IMG/VR virus record: IMGVR_UViG_3300042560_000304
Coordinates: 1-22,925 of that record
DNA: 22,925 nt
Source of the DNA: a virus
Strand: one strand, 5' to 3'
Below the pieces are notes generated by a model, which was given only the letters and a program-made list of their open reading frames with translations, made no database searches and was not told where the DNA came from. Position 1 is the stretch's first letter, and each line of letters starts with the position of its first letter. A program made the position numbers and the translations under genes. This document shows positions 5,797 through 13,956 of this stretch, piece after piece.

Positions 5797-8148
5797 GTGT
5801 CTGTCGTCGCCAATGTTGCTATTAACGTTGACGGCAGGCAAGCGGTCAACGAGCTAAATAAAGTTGAAAGCGCTACCAATCAGCTAAACCAAGGATTCAA
5901 TGCCCTAAAAAGCGCAGCTGCAGCATTGGCTGGCGCATTGATCGTCAAGTCGATTGCCGACGTTGGCGCTCAGTCGCAGCAAACAAAACTGCAACTGCAA
6001 TCATTAACGCAACAATACGGTGAGCTTGAAAAAGCTACCGCATCTGTTGATCGTATTCAAAAAATCTTAGGCATTAGCGCCATTGAAGCAAGAGAAGGAT
6101 ATGCACAGCTTTATGCAGCTTTGCGCGGCACTGGTGTAAGCGCTGAGCAGCTAGAGGTTCTATTTGTCGGTCTGACCAAGGCGGCGCGCATGTCCGGTGC
6201 TGGTGCTGCAGAAGCTCAGGGTGCGTTATTGCAGCTCAAGCAGGCATTTGCCAGCGGCACGCTCTCTGGCGATGAATTGCGGTCTGTACTTGAAGCAATG
6301 CCAGCATTGACGCAGGCAGTCGCCAAAGAAACTGACAGGCTTGGGCTAACTTCTAACGCAACATCTGCGGACATCAAGCGGTTAGGTAGTCAAGGCAAAC
6401 TTACCTCTGACATTCTGTTTGCTGCTGCGCGCAACATTGCTTTAAGCAACACACGGCAACTGACCTCATCCGAGGCATTGAGCGCGGCATACAAGAATCT
6501 GCAAGAACGCATTGCGGAGGCATTCGGCCCGGCGCTTGTGTCAATCGTTGAAACATTTGCCGCTGCTATCGGCGCGCTTGGGCGATATATAGAGTCAAAT
6601 AAAGAATCAATCACTTCAGTCGTCAATGCAATTATCAATTTCGCAAAAGCAGTCGGACCATTGGCCGCTGGGATCTGGTTAGTAATTAAAGCCTATCAAG
6701 CATGGGCTGTTGTTTCTAAAGCATTGGCAGCAACCCAAGCTTTTATTGCTGCATTAACAGGACCCAAAGGGATTGCTCTTGTTGCTGCTGCTGGCGTAGC
6801 GGCTTTTGGCGCTTATCAAACATTGAATGGAGTGCTCAAGGGGACAGAGGCTGAACTTAAAAAACAAAGTGAAGAATCAAAGAAAGCTGGTGATGAGTTT
6901 GGTAGGATTGCACAGAATGTTGGCGAGTTGCCGAATAAAAGCAAAGCAGCAGCCGAAGCAAACAAAGTCTTCACAGATGGAACTAAGCAAGCGCTAGATA
7001 ATATCACAGCACAGCGAATTGAAATCGACGCACAGATTGCATCGCTAACTCGTGGCGCATCAATTACAGCTGCGCGGTATGAAGCCGAAAAAGCAATACT
7101 TGACCTGCGCAACCAAGAGCTTGAGCGGGAATACAACCTAGCGCAGACCGCAGAGCAACGGTTGAATATTGCGGCTGCAATCTTCCAGAATCAAGTCCAA
7201 GCGGCAGAGGTTGAATACAGGCAGGCACTGGAAAATATCACGCTTGAGCAGCGCAAGGTTGAGCTGCAACTGCAGCAAGAGCAACTGAAGTATCGGCAGA
7301 TTGAAGCCGAAGGCAAGCTGCAAATCCTAAAAGCTAAAGACGCAGCAGAGGAAGCCGAGAAGGCCAGAAAACTAAAAGATGCACTTGCGACGCAAGAACA
7401 GGTCATTTCTGCCACACGAGAAAACCTCGGCGCTCAGCAGCAGATTGCGGCCTACCAAAAGCAAGCAGCTGAAACACAATATCAATCCAAAGTGCTGACA
7501 GCTCAAACTGGACTAGAGCAAAAGTTGGTCAGCGATAAAATTGGCCTTAGCCAAGAGCAAGCTACAAGGTTGTCCAATGAGTTGGCTAACGGCGCTATCC
7601 GCTCGCATGAGTTAGCGAACAACACTGAACGCGTATCGCAGAACGCATACAACGCTTCCGGCAATTTCATCCGTGTTGCCAATGCGGCAGACCGTGCAGC
7701 TACTGCTATTCACGGTGCAGCCAACGCACAAGAGCGGCTAAATGCTGCCCAGGGTGGCGGCGGTGGCGGTGCGCCGAAACAAGCCGCCGAGGGAGCTTAC
7801 TGGTCCGGCGGCTTTAAGGCATTTGCTGAAGGCGGTGTTGTCACCAAGCCAACCATGGGCATCGTTGGCGAAGGCGGCGAGCCTGAGTACATCATCCCGG
7901 CAAGCAAAATGGCCGAGGCGATGCAGCGGTATGCGGCTGGCCAGCGCGGCTCCAGTGTGATACCGTCTAGCATTAACCCACAGGTCAGCGTCACGACTGG
8001 CCCAGTCATGAACATGGGTGGCACCAACTTCGTCAGCCAGCAGGATTTCATGATGGGGATGCAAACCGCCAGCCGCCGTGGCGCTGAGATGGCGATCCAG
8101 CTGCTGCAAGGCAATAACAGCGTCCGCCGTCGGGCAGGGGTGGCGTAA
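5797..8148 (+). CDS. Tape measure protein
   Basis: A 783-residue protein that sets tail length and is threaded through the tube. It has a short N-terminal segment (NVDGRQAVNELNKVESATNQ, 11-30) and a conserved tape-measure domain (about 60-240), which includes AEQLEVLFVGLTKAARMSGA and LSGDELRSVLEAMPALTQAV. A hydrophobic stretch follows (about 285-345), probably the membrane-inserting part. Next come long Glu/Gln/Ala-rich coiled coils (about 380-560), a Gly-rich linker, and a C-terminal EGGVVTKPTMGIVGEGGEPE motif common in these proteins. At roughly 1.5 angstrom per residue the tail would be near 115-120 nm. The start is GTG and no Shine-Dalgarno sequence is visible. The central region is more AT-rich than its neighbours. 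Confidence 0.93.
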   Translation: MSVVANVAINVDGRQAVNELNKVESATNQLNQGFNALKSAAAALAGALIVKSIADVGAQSQQTKLQLQSLTQQYGELEKATASVDRIQKILGISAIEAREGYAQLYAALRGTGVSAEQLEVLFVGLTKAARMSGAGAAEAQGALLQLKQAFASGTLSGDELRSVLEAMPALTQAVAKETDRLGLTSNATSADIKRLGSQGKLTSDILFAAARNIALSNTRQLTSSEALSAAYKNLQERIAEAFGPALVSIVETFAAAIGALGRYIESNKESITSVVNAIINFAKAVGPLAAGIWLVIKAYQAWAVVSKALAATQAFIAALTGPKGIALVAAAGVAAFGAYQTLNGVLKGTEAELKKQSEESKKAGDEFGRIAQNVGELPNKSKAAAEANKVFTDGTKQALDNITAQRIEIDAQIASLTRGASITAARYEAEKAILDLRNQELEREYNLAQTAEQRLNIAAAIFQNQVQAAEVEYRQALENITLEQRKVELQLQQEQLKYRQIEAEGKLQILKAKDAAEEAEKARKLKDALATQEQVISATRENLGAQQQIAAYQKQAAETQYQSKVLTAQTGLEQKLVSDKIGLSQEQATRLSNELANGAIRSHELANNTERVSQNAYNASGNFIRVANAADRAATAIHGAANAQERLNAAQGGGGGGAPKQAAEGAYWSGGFKAFAEGGVVTKPTMGIVGEGGEPEYIIPASKMAEAMQRYAAGQRGSSVIPSSINPQVSVTTGPVMNMGGTNFVSQQDFMMGMQTASRRGAEMAIQLLQGNNSVRRRAGVA

Positions 8149-8627
8149 TGGCAGTCAGAGGCGTCCTATCAACACTGTTGATTTTCCCTGAAAACCGTCA
8201 GGTTAATACGTTGCCGCTCTACAGCTTCCAGAACTTTTTCCCTGGGTCGCGCACGATCCTTGGCACTTCGTACACGTACAATTCATACACTGTTGGGTCT
8301 ATCAGCGACGGTAAAGATAGCTCAACGCCTGATCTAGGCATTACGTTTTCAGGCACGGCGGCAAACATTGACTTCATAGATACAGCAATCACCAGTAGGT
8401 ATATTTTTCTTACTTCTGTATGGCGCCTCCCTGCTGCGGACATCGAAAATCCTGCATCAGGAGCGTTCAATCTTTTTGCCATACATTATGGTTATGCCAA
8501 GCAAGCTGAATCCGGCTTTACGTCAATCGCCTTGACCGTGGGCGACTATAACGACTCACAAGAACCGGATTTCCCATGGCGCAAGATACCATGGACAATC
8601 CTTGGACCGTTGGGGGTTAGGACATGA
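8148..8627 (+). CDS. Probable distal tail protein, unrecognised family
   Basis: A 159-residue, beta-rich protein without membrane or catalytic motifs. Its start overlaps the tape measure stop codon (TAATG) and it precedes the tail tip gene, the slot held by distal tail (Dit-like) or lambda M/L-type proteins. Aromatic-rich strands (LPLYSFQNFFPGSRTILGTS, 22-41) and a C-terminal DFPWRKIPWTILGPLGV are visible. I cannot place it in a named family. Base composition is more AT-rich and rarer codons appear than in the following tip gene, suggesting a module boundary. The role is inferred from position. Confidence 0.6.
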   Translation: MAVRGVLSTLLIFPENRQVNTLPLYSFQNFFPGSRTILGTSYTYNSYTVGSISDGKDSSTPDLGITFSGTAANIDFIDTAITSRYIFLTSVWRLPAADIENPASGAFNLFAIHYGYAKQAESGFTSIALTVGDYNDSQEPDFPWRKIPWTILGPLGVRT

Positions 8628-8637
8628 TGACCCCGCT

Positions 8638-8643
8638 GGAGGA
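8638..8643 (+). promoter_or_regulatory. Ribosome binding site deciding the tail tip start
   Basis: GGAGGA is a strong Shine-Dalgarno sequence ending three bases before the ATG at 8647. An alternative in-frame ATG at 8602 lies inside the preceding gene and has no such site, so 8647 is preferred. Confidence 0.7.
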
Positions 8644-8646
8644 CTC

Positions 8647-10653
8647 ATGAGCGAAACTTTTATCAGACCAATTCAATGGAATGATCCCGGTTATTCCAAG
8701 GCATTAGCTGATTATGAAACGCAAGTTTCCAAATGGAAAGATGAACAAGTATGGGGTCAGATTAGGCACAACCTAGCCGAGTCGGCCAATAAACTCAACA
8801 CTGCCCGTCCCCCCGCCGACGCATCAAAGCAGCCGCCGACGCCAGCTGTTACTGAGCAAAAGCGGATCGACGAAGACTCGGGCCTGAAGTTAATCCCATT
8901 TGAAGCGCTGAACGCATCGCAGAAATACGCCAACGCTGGCGACACGATGCCAATTGTGTTCTGCAAGCGCGTTAACGGGCAAGGCGGCGTATGGATCAGC
9001 CCGCCGCTGTTAGAAGCGGTGTCTAATGACTTTGTCCATACGTTCGTCTACCTGGTCACGCACGGCCAAGCGACACTGAACAACACTTACGACTTCATCG
9101 GTAATCAAGCATTTGCAGACATCACACCTGCTGGTTCGGTGCTGCGCGTGCAAGGCTACACCAACAACCCTGCAACATGCCCGCTCGGGTTTGGTGCCAG
9201 CTGCGACCACTCGACGTTTAAGTTCATCACCAATCCACTAGCGGCGACCGTTGGCAACGTGTCACGCACAAGGACAATCAATAACTACACGACTGGCGTC
9301 ACGATTAAAGCCAAGCCGCTGTACCCGGACGGGCTGTCGTCACCTACAGCACTGGAGCGGTACACGCTGACCGTGCAACGCATCAACAACAGCACTGGCG
9401 TCACCGCAACTGTTGGCACCTTCATCACCAGCGCGACGGGCGGCATCAGCAGCATTTCTGACACGCCCACTGCAGGCAACTACACCTACAGCGTGATCAA
9501 CACTGCTGTGCATACGGCATCAACAGATAAGCCAGAAACCATCCTGCTGGAGTTCGTACAGAGCAATACATTCCCCACGAGCTACGACAGGACCAGCAGC
9601 TACACCAACATGACGCTTAAGATCATCCGCGCCAACCTGTATGACCTCAGCAAAGAGTTCAGCGCGCCGTCAGATTTAAAGCAGATTCATATTTTCATGG
9701 ATGAAGGCGTGCAGGTTACCAGATGGCGCTGGCTCAATCCGGCTGATCCAAGCGCCAGCTCACCGCCGTATGCGTACACAACTGCCGTGACAGCAAGCGA
9801 CATTTTTGCAGACCTGATCAATTACTGGTTTGTTAACGGCGGCAAGTTTCCTAATCAAAACTTTCAAAACTTTGCGCTAGAGGACATTGCAGAAACAGCA
9901 ATCTTTCATGAAAACTACAACATGCGGTTTAACGGTTACATTTCAACCGGAACCAACTTCATCTCATGGGCGCAGACAGTAGCACCGTTTTTCTTATGCA
10001 CTTTTACGTCGGTGCTGTCCACTTATGGGCTAAAGCCGGTTTTGCCGCTTAACTCAAGTAGGCAGATTCACCCAGGGTCGCTGCAAAGCTCCATCAAGGA
10101 AACATTTAACGATACAGACGTTAACGTAGATAGCCTGCAGAACAGCATCATCGCTGGCACTTACCGCAGGATCTACAAAAACACGCAAGAGCGCGTGCCG
10201 TTTCAAGTCGTCACAACATGGCGCGGGCAGAACGCGTTCAACCTGGAAACCGCGCAGACCACAACCGTTCGGTATTCCGATTACGCAGCAACGGCGCCAG
10301 AAGAAGCCTATGACATGACCAGCTTTTGCACCAATGCAGACCACGCCACGCTGTTTGCCAAGTATGTACTTGCCACACGGCGTTACAGCACACACTCGGT
10401 CTCATTTCAAACAGCTCGCAACACGTTCAGCACGTCAGAGCTGCAGGTGTATGACCTGATCGCTGTGTCGCTGTCCCGTGTTGACAGCGCAGGCGACAAC
10501 CGCACAGAGACTGAGTATTACCTAGTGGACGCACTAGAGTATGATCAGACAGGTATCACAACCATTACGGCCACGCATTTTCCGCTGAATGGCTCGTACA
10601 TCGGCGTTATCAATGACAGCATCCTAAACGGCTCCTTTGTGGTGACGACATGA
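8647..10653 (+). CDS. Tail tip / host-specificity (J-like) protein
   Basis: A 668-residue protein located after the tape measure and distal tail genes. A helical N-terminal part is followed by the segment ANAGDTMPIVFCKRVNGQGG, which resembles the conserved start of phage tip or hub proteins. The middle is beta-rich and Thr/Asn-rich. A later part (FADLINYWFVNGGKFPNQNF and INDIAE-like FALEDIAETAIF) resembles the J-protein pattern in which the tip domain describes an axial hub. A C-terminal segment (STSELQVYDLIAVSLSRVDS) is typical of the hub beta domains. It lacks the fibronectin repeats of lambda J, so host binding is probably left to the large downstream fibre proteins. The stop overlaps the next start (ATGA). 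Family is by resemblance. Confidence 0.72.
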   Translation: MSETFIRPIQWNDPGYSKALADYETQVSKWKDEQVWGQIRHNLAESANKLNTARPPADASKQPPTPAVTEQKRIDEDSGLKLIPFEALNASQKYANAGDTMPIVFCKRVNGQGGVWISPPLLEAVSNDFVHTFVYLVTHGQATLNNTYDFIGNQAFADITPAGSVLRVQGYTNNPATCPLGFGASCDHSTFKFITNPLAATVGNVSRTRTINNYTTGVTIKAKPLYPDGLSSPTALERYTLTVQRINNSTGVTATVGTFITSATGGISSISDTPTAGNYTYSVINTAVHTASTDKPETILLEFVQSNTFPTSYDRTSSYTNMTLKIIRANLYDLSKEFSAPSDLKQIHIFMDEGVQVTRWRWLNPADPSASSPPYAYTTAVTASDIFADLINYWFVNGGKFPNQNFQNFALEDIAETAIFHENYNMRFNGYISTGTNFISWAQTVAPFFLCTFTSVLSTYGLKPVLPLNSSRQIHPGSLQSSIKETFNDTDVNVDSLQNSIIAGTYRRIYKNTQERVPFQVVTTWRGQNAFNLETAQTTTVRYSDYAATAPEEAYDMTSFCTNADHATLFAKYVLATRRYSTHSVSFQTARNTFSTSELQVYDLIAVSLSRVDSAGDNRTETEYYLVDALEYDQTGITTITATHFPLNGSYIGVINDSILNGSFVVTT

Positions 10654-11024
10654 GCACCTTCCCGTCTGTCAAGCCATCCAGCCGTGCATGGACGCCTGGC
10701 GCACGCGCGCAGTCGATCTACCAGTCCATCGACGGCATTGAGATCAGGTTTGTCCACGGCAGCCGCGTTGTCGGGCAGCGCCTGTCGCTGATTTTTGAGA
10801 ACGTGACCGACGCGGTCGGCAAATCCATTACCGACCACTACGCCGCCAACGGCACCACCTACGGCACGTTTGACCTGCCTGCGGATGTGTTTGCCGGGCA
10901 GACCAGCTACGCGCACACCAACGAGGCCACCAACGCATGGCGTTATGCCGCGCCGCCGCAGGTCTCGTACACTGTCCCTGGTTACCAGAGCGTTACTGTT
11001 GAGTTGCTCGGGGTGACCGCCTGA
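10650..11024 (+). CDS. Minor tail protein
   Basis: A 124-residue protein starting STFPSVKPSSRAWTPGARAQ (2-21). This FPSxxPSSRxxxPG opening recalls a family found beside tail tip genes of cyanobacterial phages and prophages. The remainder is beta-rich, with GTTYGTFDLPADVFAG (about 68-83) and ends YQSVTVELLGVTA. A role as a distal tail or lambda-M-like attachment protein is plausible but unproven. It overlaps both neighbours by one to four bases (ATGA upstream, TGATG downstream), so it is translated with the tail tip. Recognition is from memory only. Confidence 0.68.
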   Translation: MSTFPSVKPSSRAWTPGARAQSIYQSIDGIEIRFVHGSRVVGQRLSLIFENVTDAVGKSITDHYAANGTTYGTFDLPADVFAGQTSYAHTNEATNAWRYAAPPQVSYTVPGYQSVTVELLGVTA

Positions 11025-11449
11025 TGTCCAAGCATTACTCCGGCTCTGATGGTGCGCTTTACGTCGGCGGCACGCAGATCGCCAAGATCCGCAGCTGGGC
11101 GCTGACCGGTTCGGTCGAGACGTTGAACATCACCCGCACGGACGACACCGCGCAAAAGCTGATGTACGGCCGCCAGAGCTACAGCGGCAGCTGCACGGCG
11201 TATTACTACGAAGACGATGCCAACGCGCTGGAGGTATCTGCGCTGCTGGCCAACATCATCCGCACATCCGGCACATCGCCCACCGCGACCGCCACGCTAC
11301 GGCTGGAGCTTGCCGCAACACGCAGGATTGAGGCAGCGGTACTGTTCACGCAGGCCGAGATCGGCGCCAGCACAGGCGAGCTGGTGACCGTCAACCTTAG
11401 CTTTGCGGTGACCGGTAACCTCACCGTCGCAACCATGGGGGCAGCGTAA
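11024..11449 (+). CDS. Tail-tube-like protein, compact paralogue
   Basis: A 141-residue protein with the tail tube pattern but no inserted domain. Its YSGSDGALYVGGTQIAKIRS (5-24) matches, in one continuous stretch, two segments of the major tail protein: the SGTSGALYYAP beginning and the later GEVREW strand. The Trp and the following Thr/Asn pattern (SWALTGSVETLNITRTDD) also align. The segment GRQSYSGSCTAYYYEDDANA and the C-terminal VTVNLSFAVTGNLTVA are tube-like strands. It lies after the tail tip gene rather than beside the tape measure, so it may form a terminal ring or decorate the tip. Whether it is a true paralogue needs a profile search. Confidence 0.65.
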   Translation: MSKHYSGSDGALYVGGTQIAKIRSWALTGSVETLNITRTDDTAQKLMYGRQSYSGSCTAYYYEDDANALEVSALLANIIRTSGTSPTATATLRLELAATRRIEAAVLFTQAEIGASTGELVTVNLSFAVTGNLTVATMGAA

Positions 11450-12339
11450 TGGCGGTCTATCTCGGCAATGCAGGGCTGGTGTCCATCCAACGCTCTGGCG
11501 CATCGACTTACACATCTACGCTTGACCCCGGCGACGTAAACGTCGCGCAAAAGCGGTTCAGCTTTGACTTCCCGAACGATACGTTCATTACAGGCGATTA
11601 CCTGCAAATCACCCGCATCGGCGGCGGCAACCTTGACTTCATTGATGCCAGCGGCTTTACACCGCCCGGCGTTACCTCAACCGGTGCGTGGTACGTCAAC
11701 GTTGACGCGGTCGGCGGCATCCGGCTGTACAAGACATGGGGCGCATCGCTAAACGGCGGCCTAAGTGACGCCATAACACTGGCAGCACCGGGCAGCAGCT
11801 ACACCATCTCAGTGGCGGTCGCTAACGCTGGCTACCGGCAACTGGGCGAGGTGGTGTCGTATGAGCTAAGCACGCAACGCGCTGCCTTGGATGCGTCGGT
11901 GCTGGGTGAGGAGTTTGTACGGCAGGTCAGCGGCATGATCTCAGGCAGCGGGCAGCTGTCATGCTTCTGGGATTTTGGCGAGAACGGCGACATCGAGGCG
12001 GCGCAGTACATGCACCATCTGATCCTGCGGCAGCAGCTAGGCAGTAACTTCAGCGCAGTGCTGACGATCAAACGCGGCGGTGAGGCAGCAGCGACCGGCG
12101 TGTCAAGCGCCGACAGCTCACAGCTGTATTACTTGGTTGACGGGCTGATCACCAACGTTGGCATCTCGTTCGAAGCCGCAACGGCGTTGCAGTCGCAGAT
12201 TGAGTTTGTGACGACCGGTCAGATCCAGTTGCGGTACAGCGCAGGCGGCAGCGTTGCGGGCAGCTTGCTGCTGCAGGAGGATAGCAGCGCGATTGACCTA
12301 GAATCAGGCATAGGCCGCTTGCTGCAAGACGAAATCTAA
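11449..12339 (+). CDS. Tail-tube-like protein with inserted domain
   Basis: A 296-residue protein built like the major tail protein. It has an N-terminal strand (YLGNAGLVSIQRSG, 4-17), an inserted beta region of about 110 residues (FITGDYLQITRIGG, WYVNVDAVGGIRLYKTWGAS), then a core starting QLGEVVSYELSTQRAALDAS (131-150) and LGEEFVRQ. The core start aligns with GEVREWSFEITREEIDVTT of the tube protein. The C-terminus ends with an acidic helix (SAIDLESGIGRLLQDEI) not seen in the other two. It could be a minor tube ring near the tip, or an attachment base for the fibre encoded next. The stop is 3 bases before the next ATG. Function is inferred. Confidence 0.65.
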   Translation: MAVYLGNAGLVSIQRSGASTYTSTLDPGDVNVAQKRFSFDFPNDTFITGDYLQITRIGGGNLDFIDASGFTPPGVTSTGAWYVNVDAVGGIRLYKTWGASLNGGLSDAITLAAPGSSYTISVAVANAGYRQLGEVVSYELSTQRAALDASVLGEEFVRQVSGMISGSGQLSCFWDFGENGDIEAAQYMHHLILRQQLGSNFSAVLTIKRGGEAAATGVSSADSSQLYYLVDGLITNVGISFEAATALQSQIEFVTTGQIQLRYSAGGSVAGSLLLQEDSSAIDLESGIGRLLQDEI

Positions 12340-12342
12340 GCC

Positions 12343-13956
12343 ATGGCAGACCTTAAGATCTCGCAGCTAAACAGTCTCGCGGGCACAAGCCTGGCAGACA
12401 CAGACGTTTTGGCTGTTGTTGACACGTCAGCAAGCGAAACCAAAAAGATCACCTCAGTCGAGCTTGTACGTTATGGCTACGGACTCATCAGCGCCGGAAC
12501 CCTTGACGGCGACATCATCGAAGCCGCCACAACCTCAGCCCGAGGAACAGTCCAGCTCACCAATAGCACCAGCAGCACAAGCACCACCACTGCGGCTGTA
12601 CCCAATGCTGTCAAGTCGGCGTATGACCTAGCCGACGCTGCACTGCCAAAAGCTGGCGGCACGATGACCGGCCAGATCTTGGCCGATGATAGCAGCAGCG
12701 CCAGCACACCGGGTTATGCGTTTGACGGCGACGGCGACACCGGCATGGTGCGCACTGGCGCCAACGAGCTGGCACTGGTCACGGGCGGCAGCAACCGCCT
12801 GACGATCGACGCCAGCGGCAACGTGACCGTACCGGGCAACCTTACGGTTTCTGGCACGACCACCACGATCGACACCACCAATCTGGTGGTTGAGGACAAA
12901 AATATTGAGATCGGCGCGGTTGGTACGCCGACGGACGTGACCGCCGACGGTGGCGGTATCACGCTTAAGGGCAGCACCGACAAAACGATCAACTGGGTTG
13001 ACGCCACCGACGCGTGGACCTTCAGCGAACACGTCAACATCGCCAGCACCAAGGAATACCGCATTGCTGGCACCAAGGTGCTGGATGCCACCAGCCTTGG
13101 CAGTGCTGTCGTCAGCAGCAGCCTGACCAGCGTCGGCACGATCGGCACCGGCACATGGCAAAGCACTGCGATCGGTGTGGCCTATGGCGGCACCGGCCAG
13201 ACCAGCTACACCGACGGCCAGCTGCTGATCGGCAACAGCACTGGCAACACGCTTGCTAAGGCCACGCTGACGGCTGGCAGCGGCGTGTCGATCACTAACG
13301 GCAGCGGCAACATCACGATCAGCGCGACCGGCAGCGGTGGCACGGTCACCAGCGTCACCGCCAGCAGCCCGCTAGCCAGTAGCGGTGGCACAACGCCTGA
13401 CATCAGCATCCAAGACGGCACCACCAGCCAGAAGGGCGCCGTACAACTTGAGGATTCAACTAGTAGCACCAGCACCACCAAGGCAGCCACGCCTAACGCG
13501 GTCAAGAGCGCCTACGACCTAGCCAATGCTGCGCTTCCCAAGAGCGGCGGCACCATGACTGGCGCGATCACGTTCGCTGCAGGCCAGACGATCAGCGGCT
13601 ACGGCGCTATCGACACGGCGCAAACCTGGACCAAAGGCCAACGCGCTGAGGTAACGGCGCTGACTGATGCGGCCACCATCCTTGTTGACTTTGCAGATAG
13701 CAACAACTTCTCAGTCACGCTCGGCGGATCGAGAACCTTGGGTAACCCGACAAACCAGGTGGCCGGGCAGTCTGGATCGCTGTTCGTGACGCAGGACGGC
13801 ACCGGCAGCCGTACGTTGTCGTATTCGTCGGACTGGGAGTTTGCGGGCGGTGCTGCGCCAACGCTCAGCACAGCGGCCAATGCCGTAGACCGGATTGATT
13901 ACATCGTCCGCGCAAGCGGCAGCATCCACGCTGTACTTACTAAAGCCTTCGCCTGA
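12343..13956 (+). CDS. Tail fibre protein with fibre repeats
   Basis: A 537-residue Thr/Ser/Gly-rich fibre protein. The N-terminus ([20 protein letters not shown]) is typical of phage fibre attachment segments. Two copies of the phage tail fibre repeat (PF03406-like), [14 protein letters not shown]...[16 protein letters not shown], occur at residues 66-110 and 363-407, each followed by GGTMTG. Between them is a beta-helical-looking region ([20 protein letters not shown], 165-184) and a [18 protein letters not shown] motif (281-298), common in fibres of marine phages. The C-terminal 110 residues form a separate domain ending AVLTKAFA. It probably trimerises as a side or central fibre. The TGATG overlap couples it to the larger receptor-binding gene. 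Confidence 0.82.
   Translation: MADLKISQLNSLAGTSLADTDVLAVVDTSASETKKITSVELVRYGYGLISAGTLDGDIIEAATTSARGTVQLTNSTSSTSTTTAAVPNAVKSAYDLADAALPKAGGTMTGQILADDSSSASTPGYAFDGDGDTGMVRTGANELALVTGGSNRLTIDASGNVTVPGNLTVSGTTTTIDTTNLVVEDKNIEIGAVGTPTDVTADGGGITLKGSTDKTINWVDATDAWTFSEHVNIASTKEYRIAGTKVLDATSLGSAVVSSSLTSVGTIGTGTWQSTAIGVAYGGTGQTSYTDGQLLIGNSTGNTLAKATLTAGSGVSITNGSGNITISATGSGGTVTSVTASSPLASSGGTTPDISIQDGTTSQKGAVQLEDSTSSTSTTKAATPNAVKSAYDLANAALPKSGGTMTGAITFAAGQTISGYGAIDTAQTWTKGQRAEVTALTDAATILVDFADSNNFSVTLGGSRTLGNPTNQVAGQSGSLFVTQDGTGSRTLSYSSDWEFAGGAAPTLSTAANAVDRIDYIVRASGSIHAVLTKAFA
12538..12672 (+). repeat. Tail fibre repeat, copy 1
   Basis: Forty-five codons (residues 66-110 of the fibre), 36 of them encoding the same residue as copy 2. 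Codon choice has drifted, indicating an old duplication held by selection on protein. Confidence 0.85.
13429..13563 (+). repeat. Tail fibre repeat, copy 2
   Basis: Second copy (residues 363-407), ending in the same GGTMTG turn as copy 1. The two copies flank the central beta region, so they probably act as equivalent helical joints in the fibre. Confidence 0.85.

Noticed and set aside
8602-8646. Upstream ATG for the tail tip protein
   Set aside because: It lies inside the preceding gene and lacks a ribosome binding site, while GGAGGA precedes the ATG at 8647.
12628-13161. Minus-strand open frames opposite the tail fibre gene
   Set aside because: Repetitive Thr/Ser/Gly codons on the plus strand leave stop-free antisense frames; these have no plausible start context.
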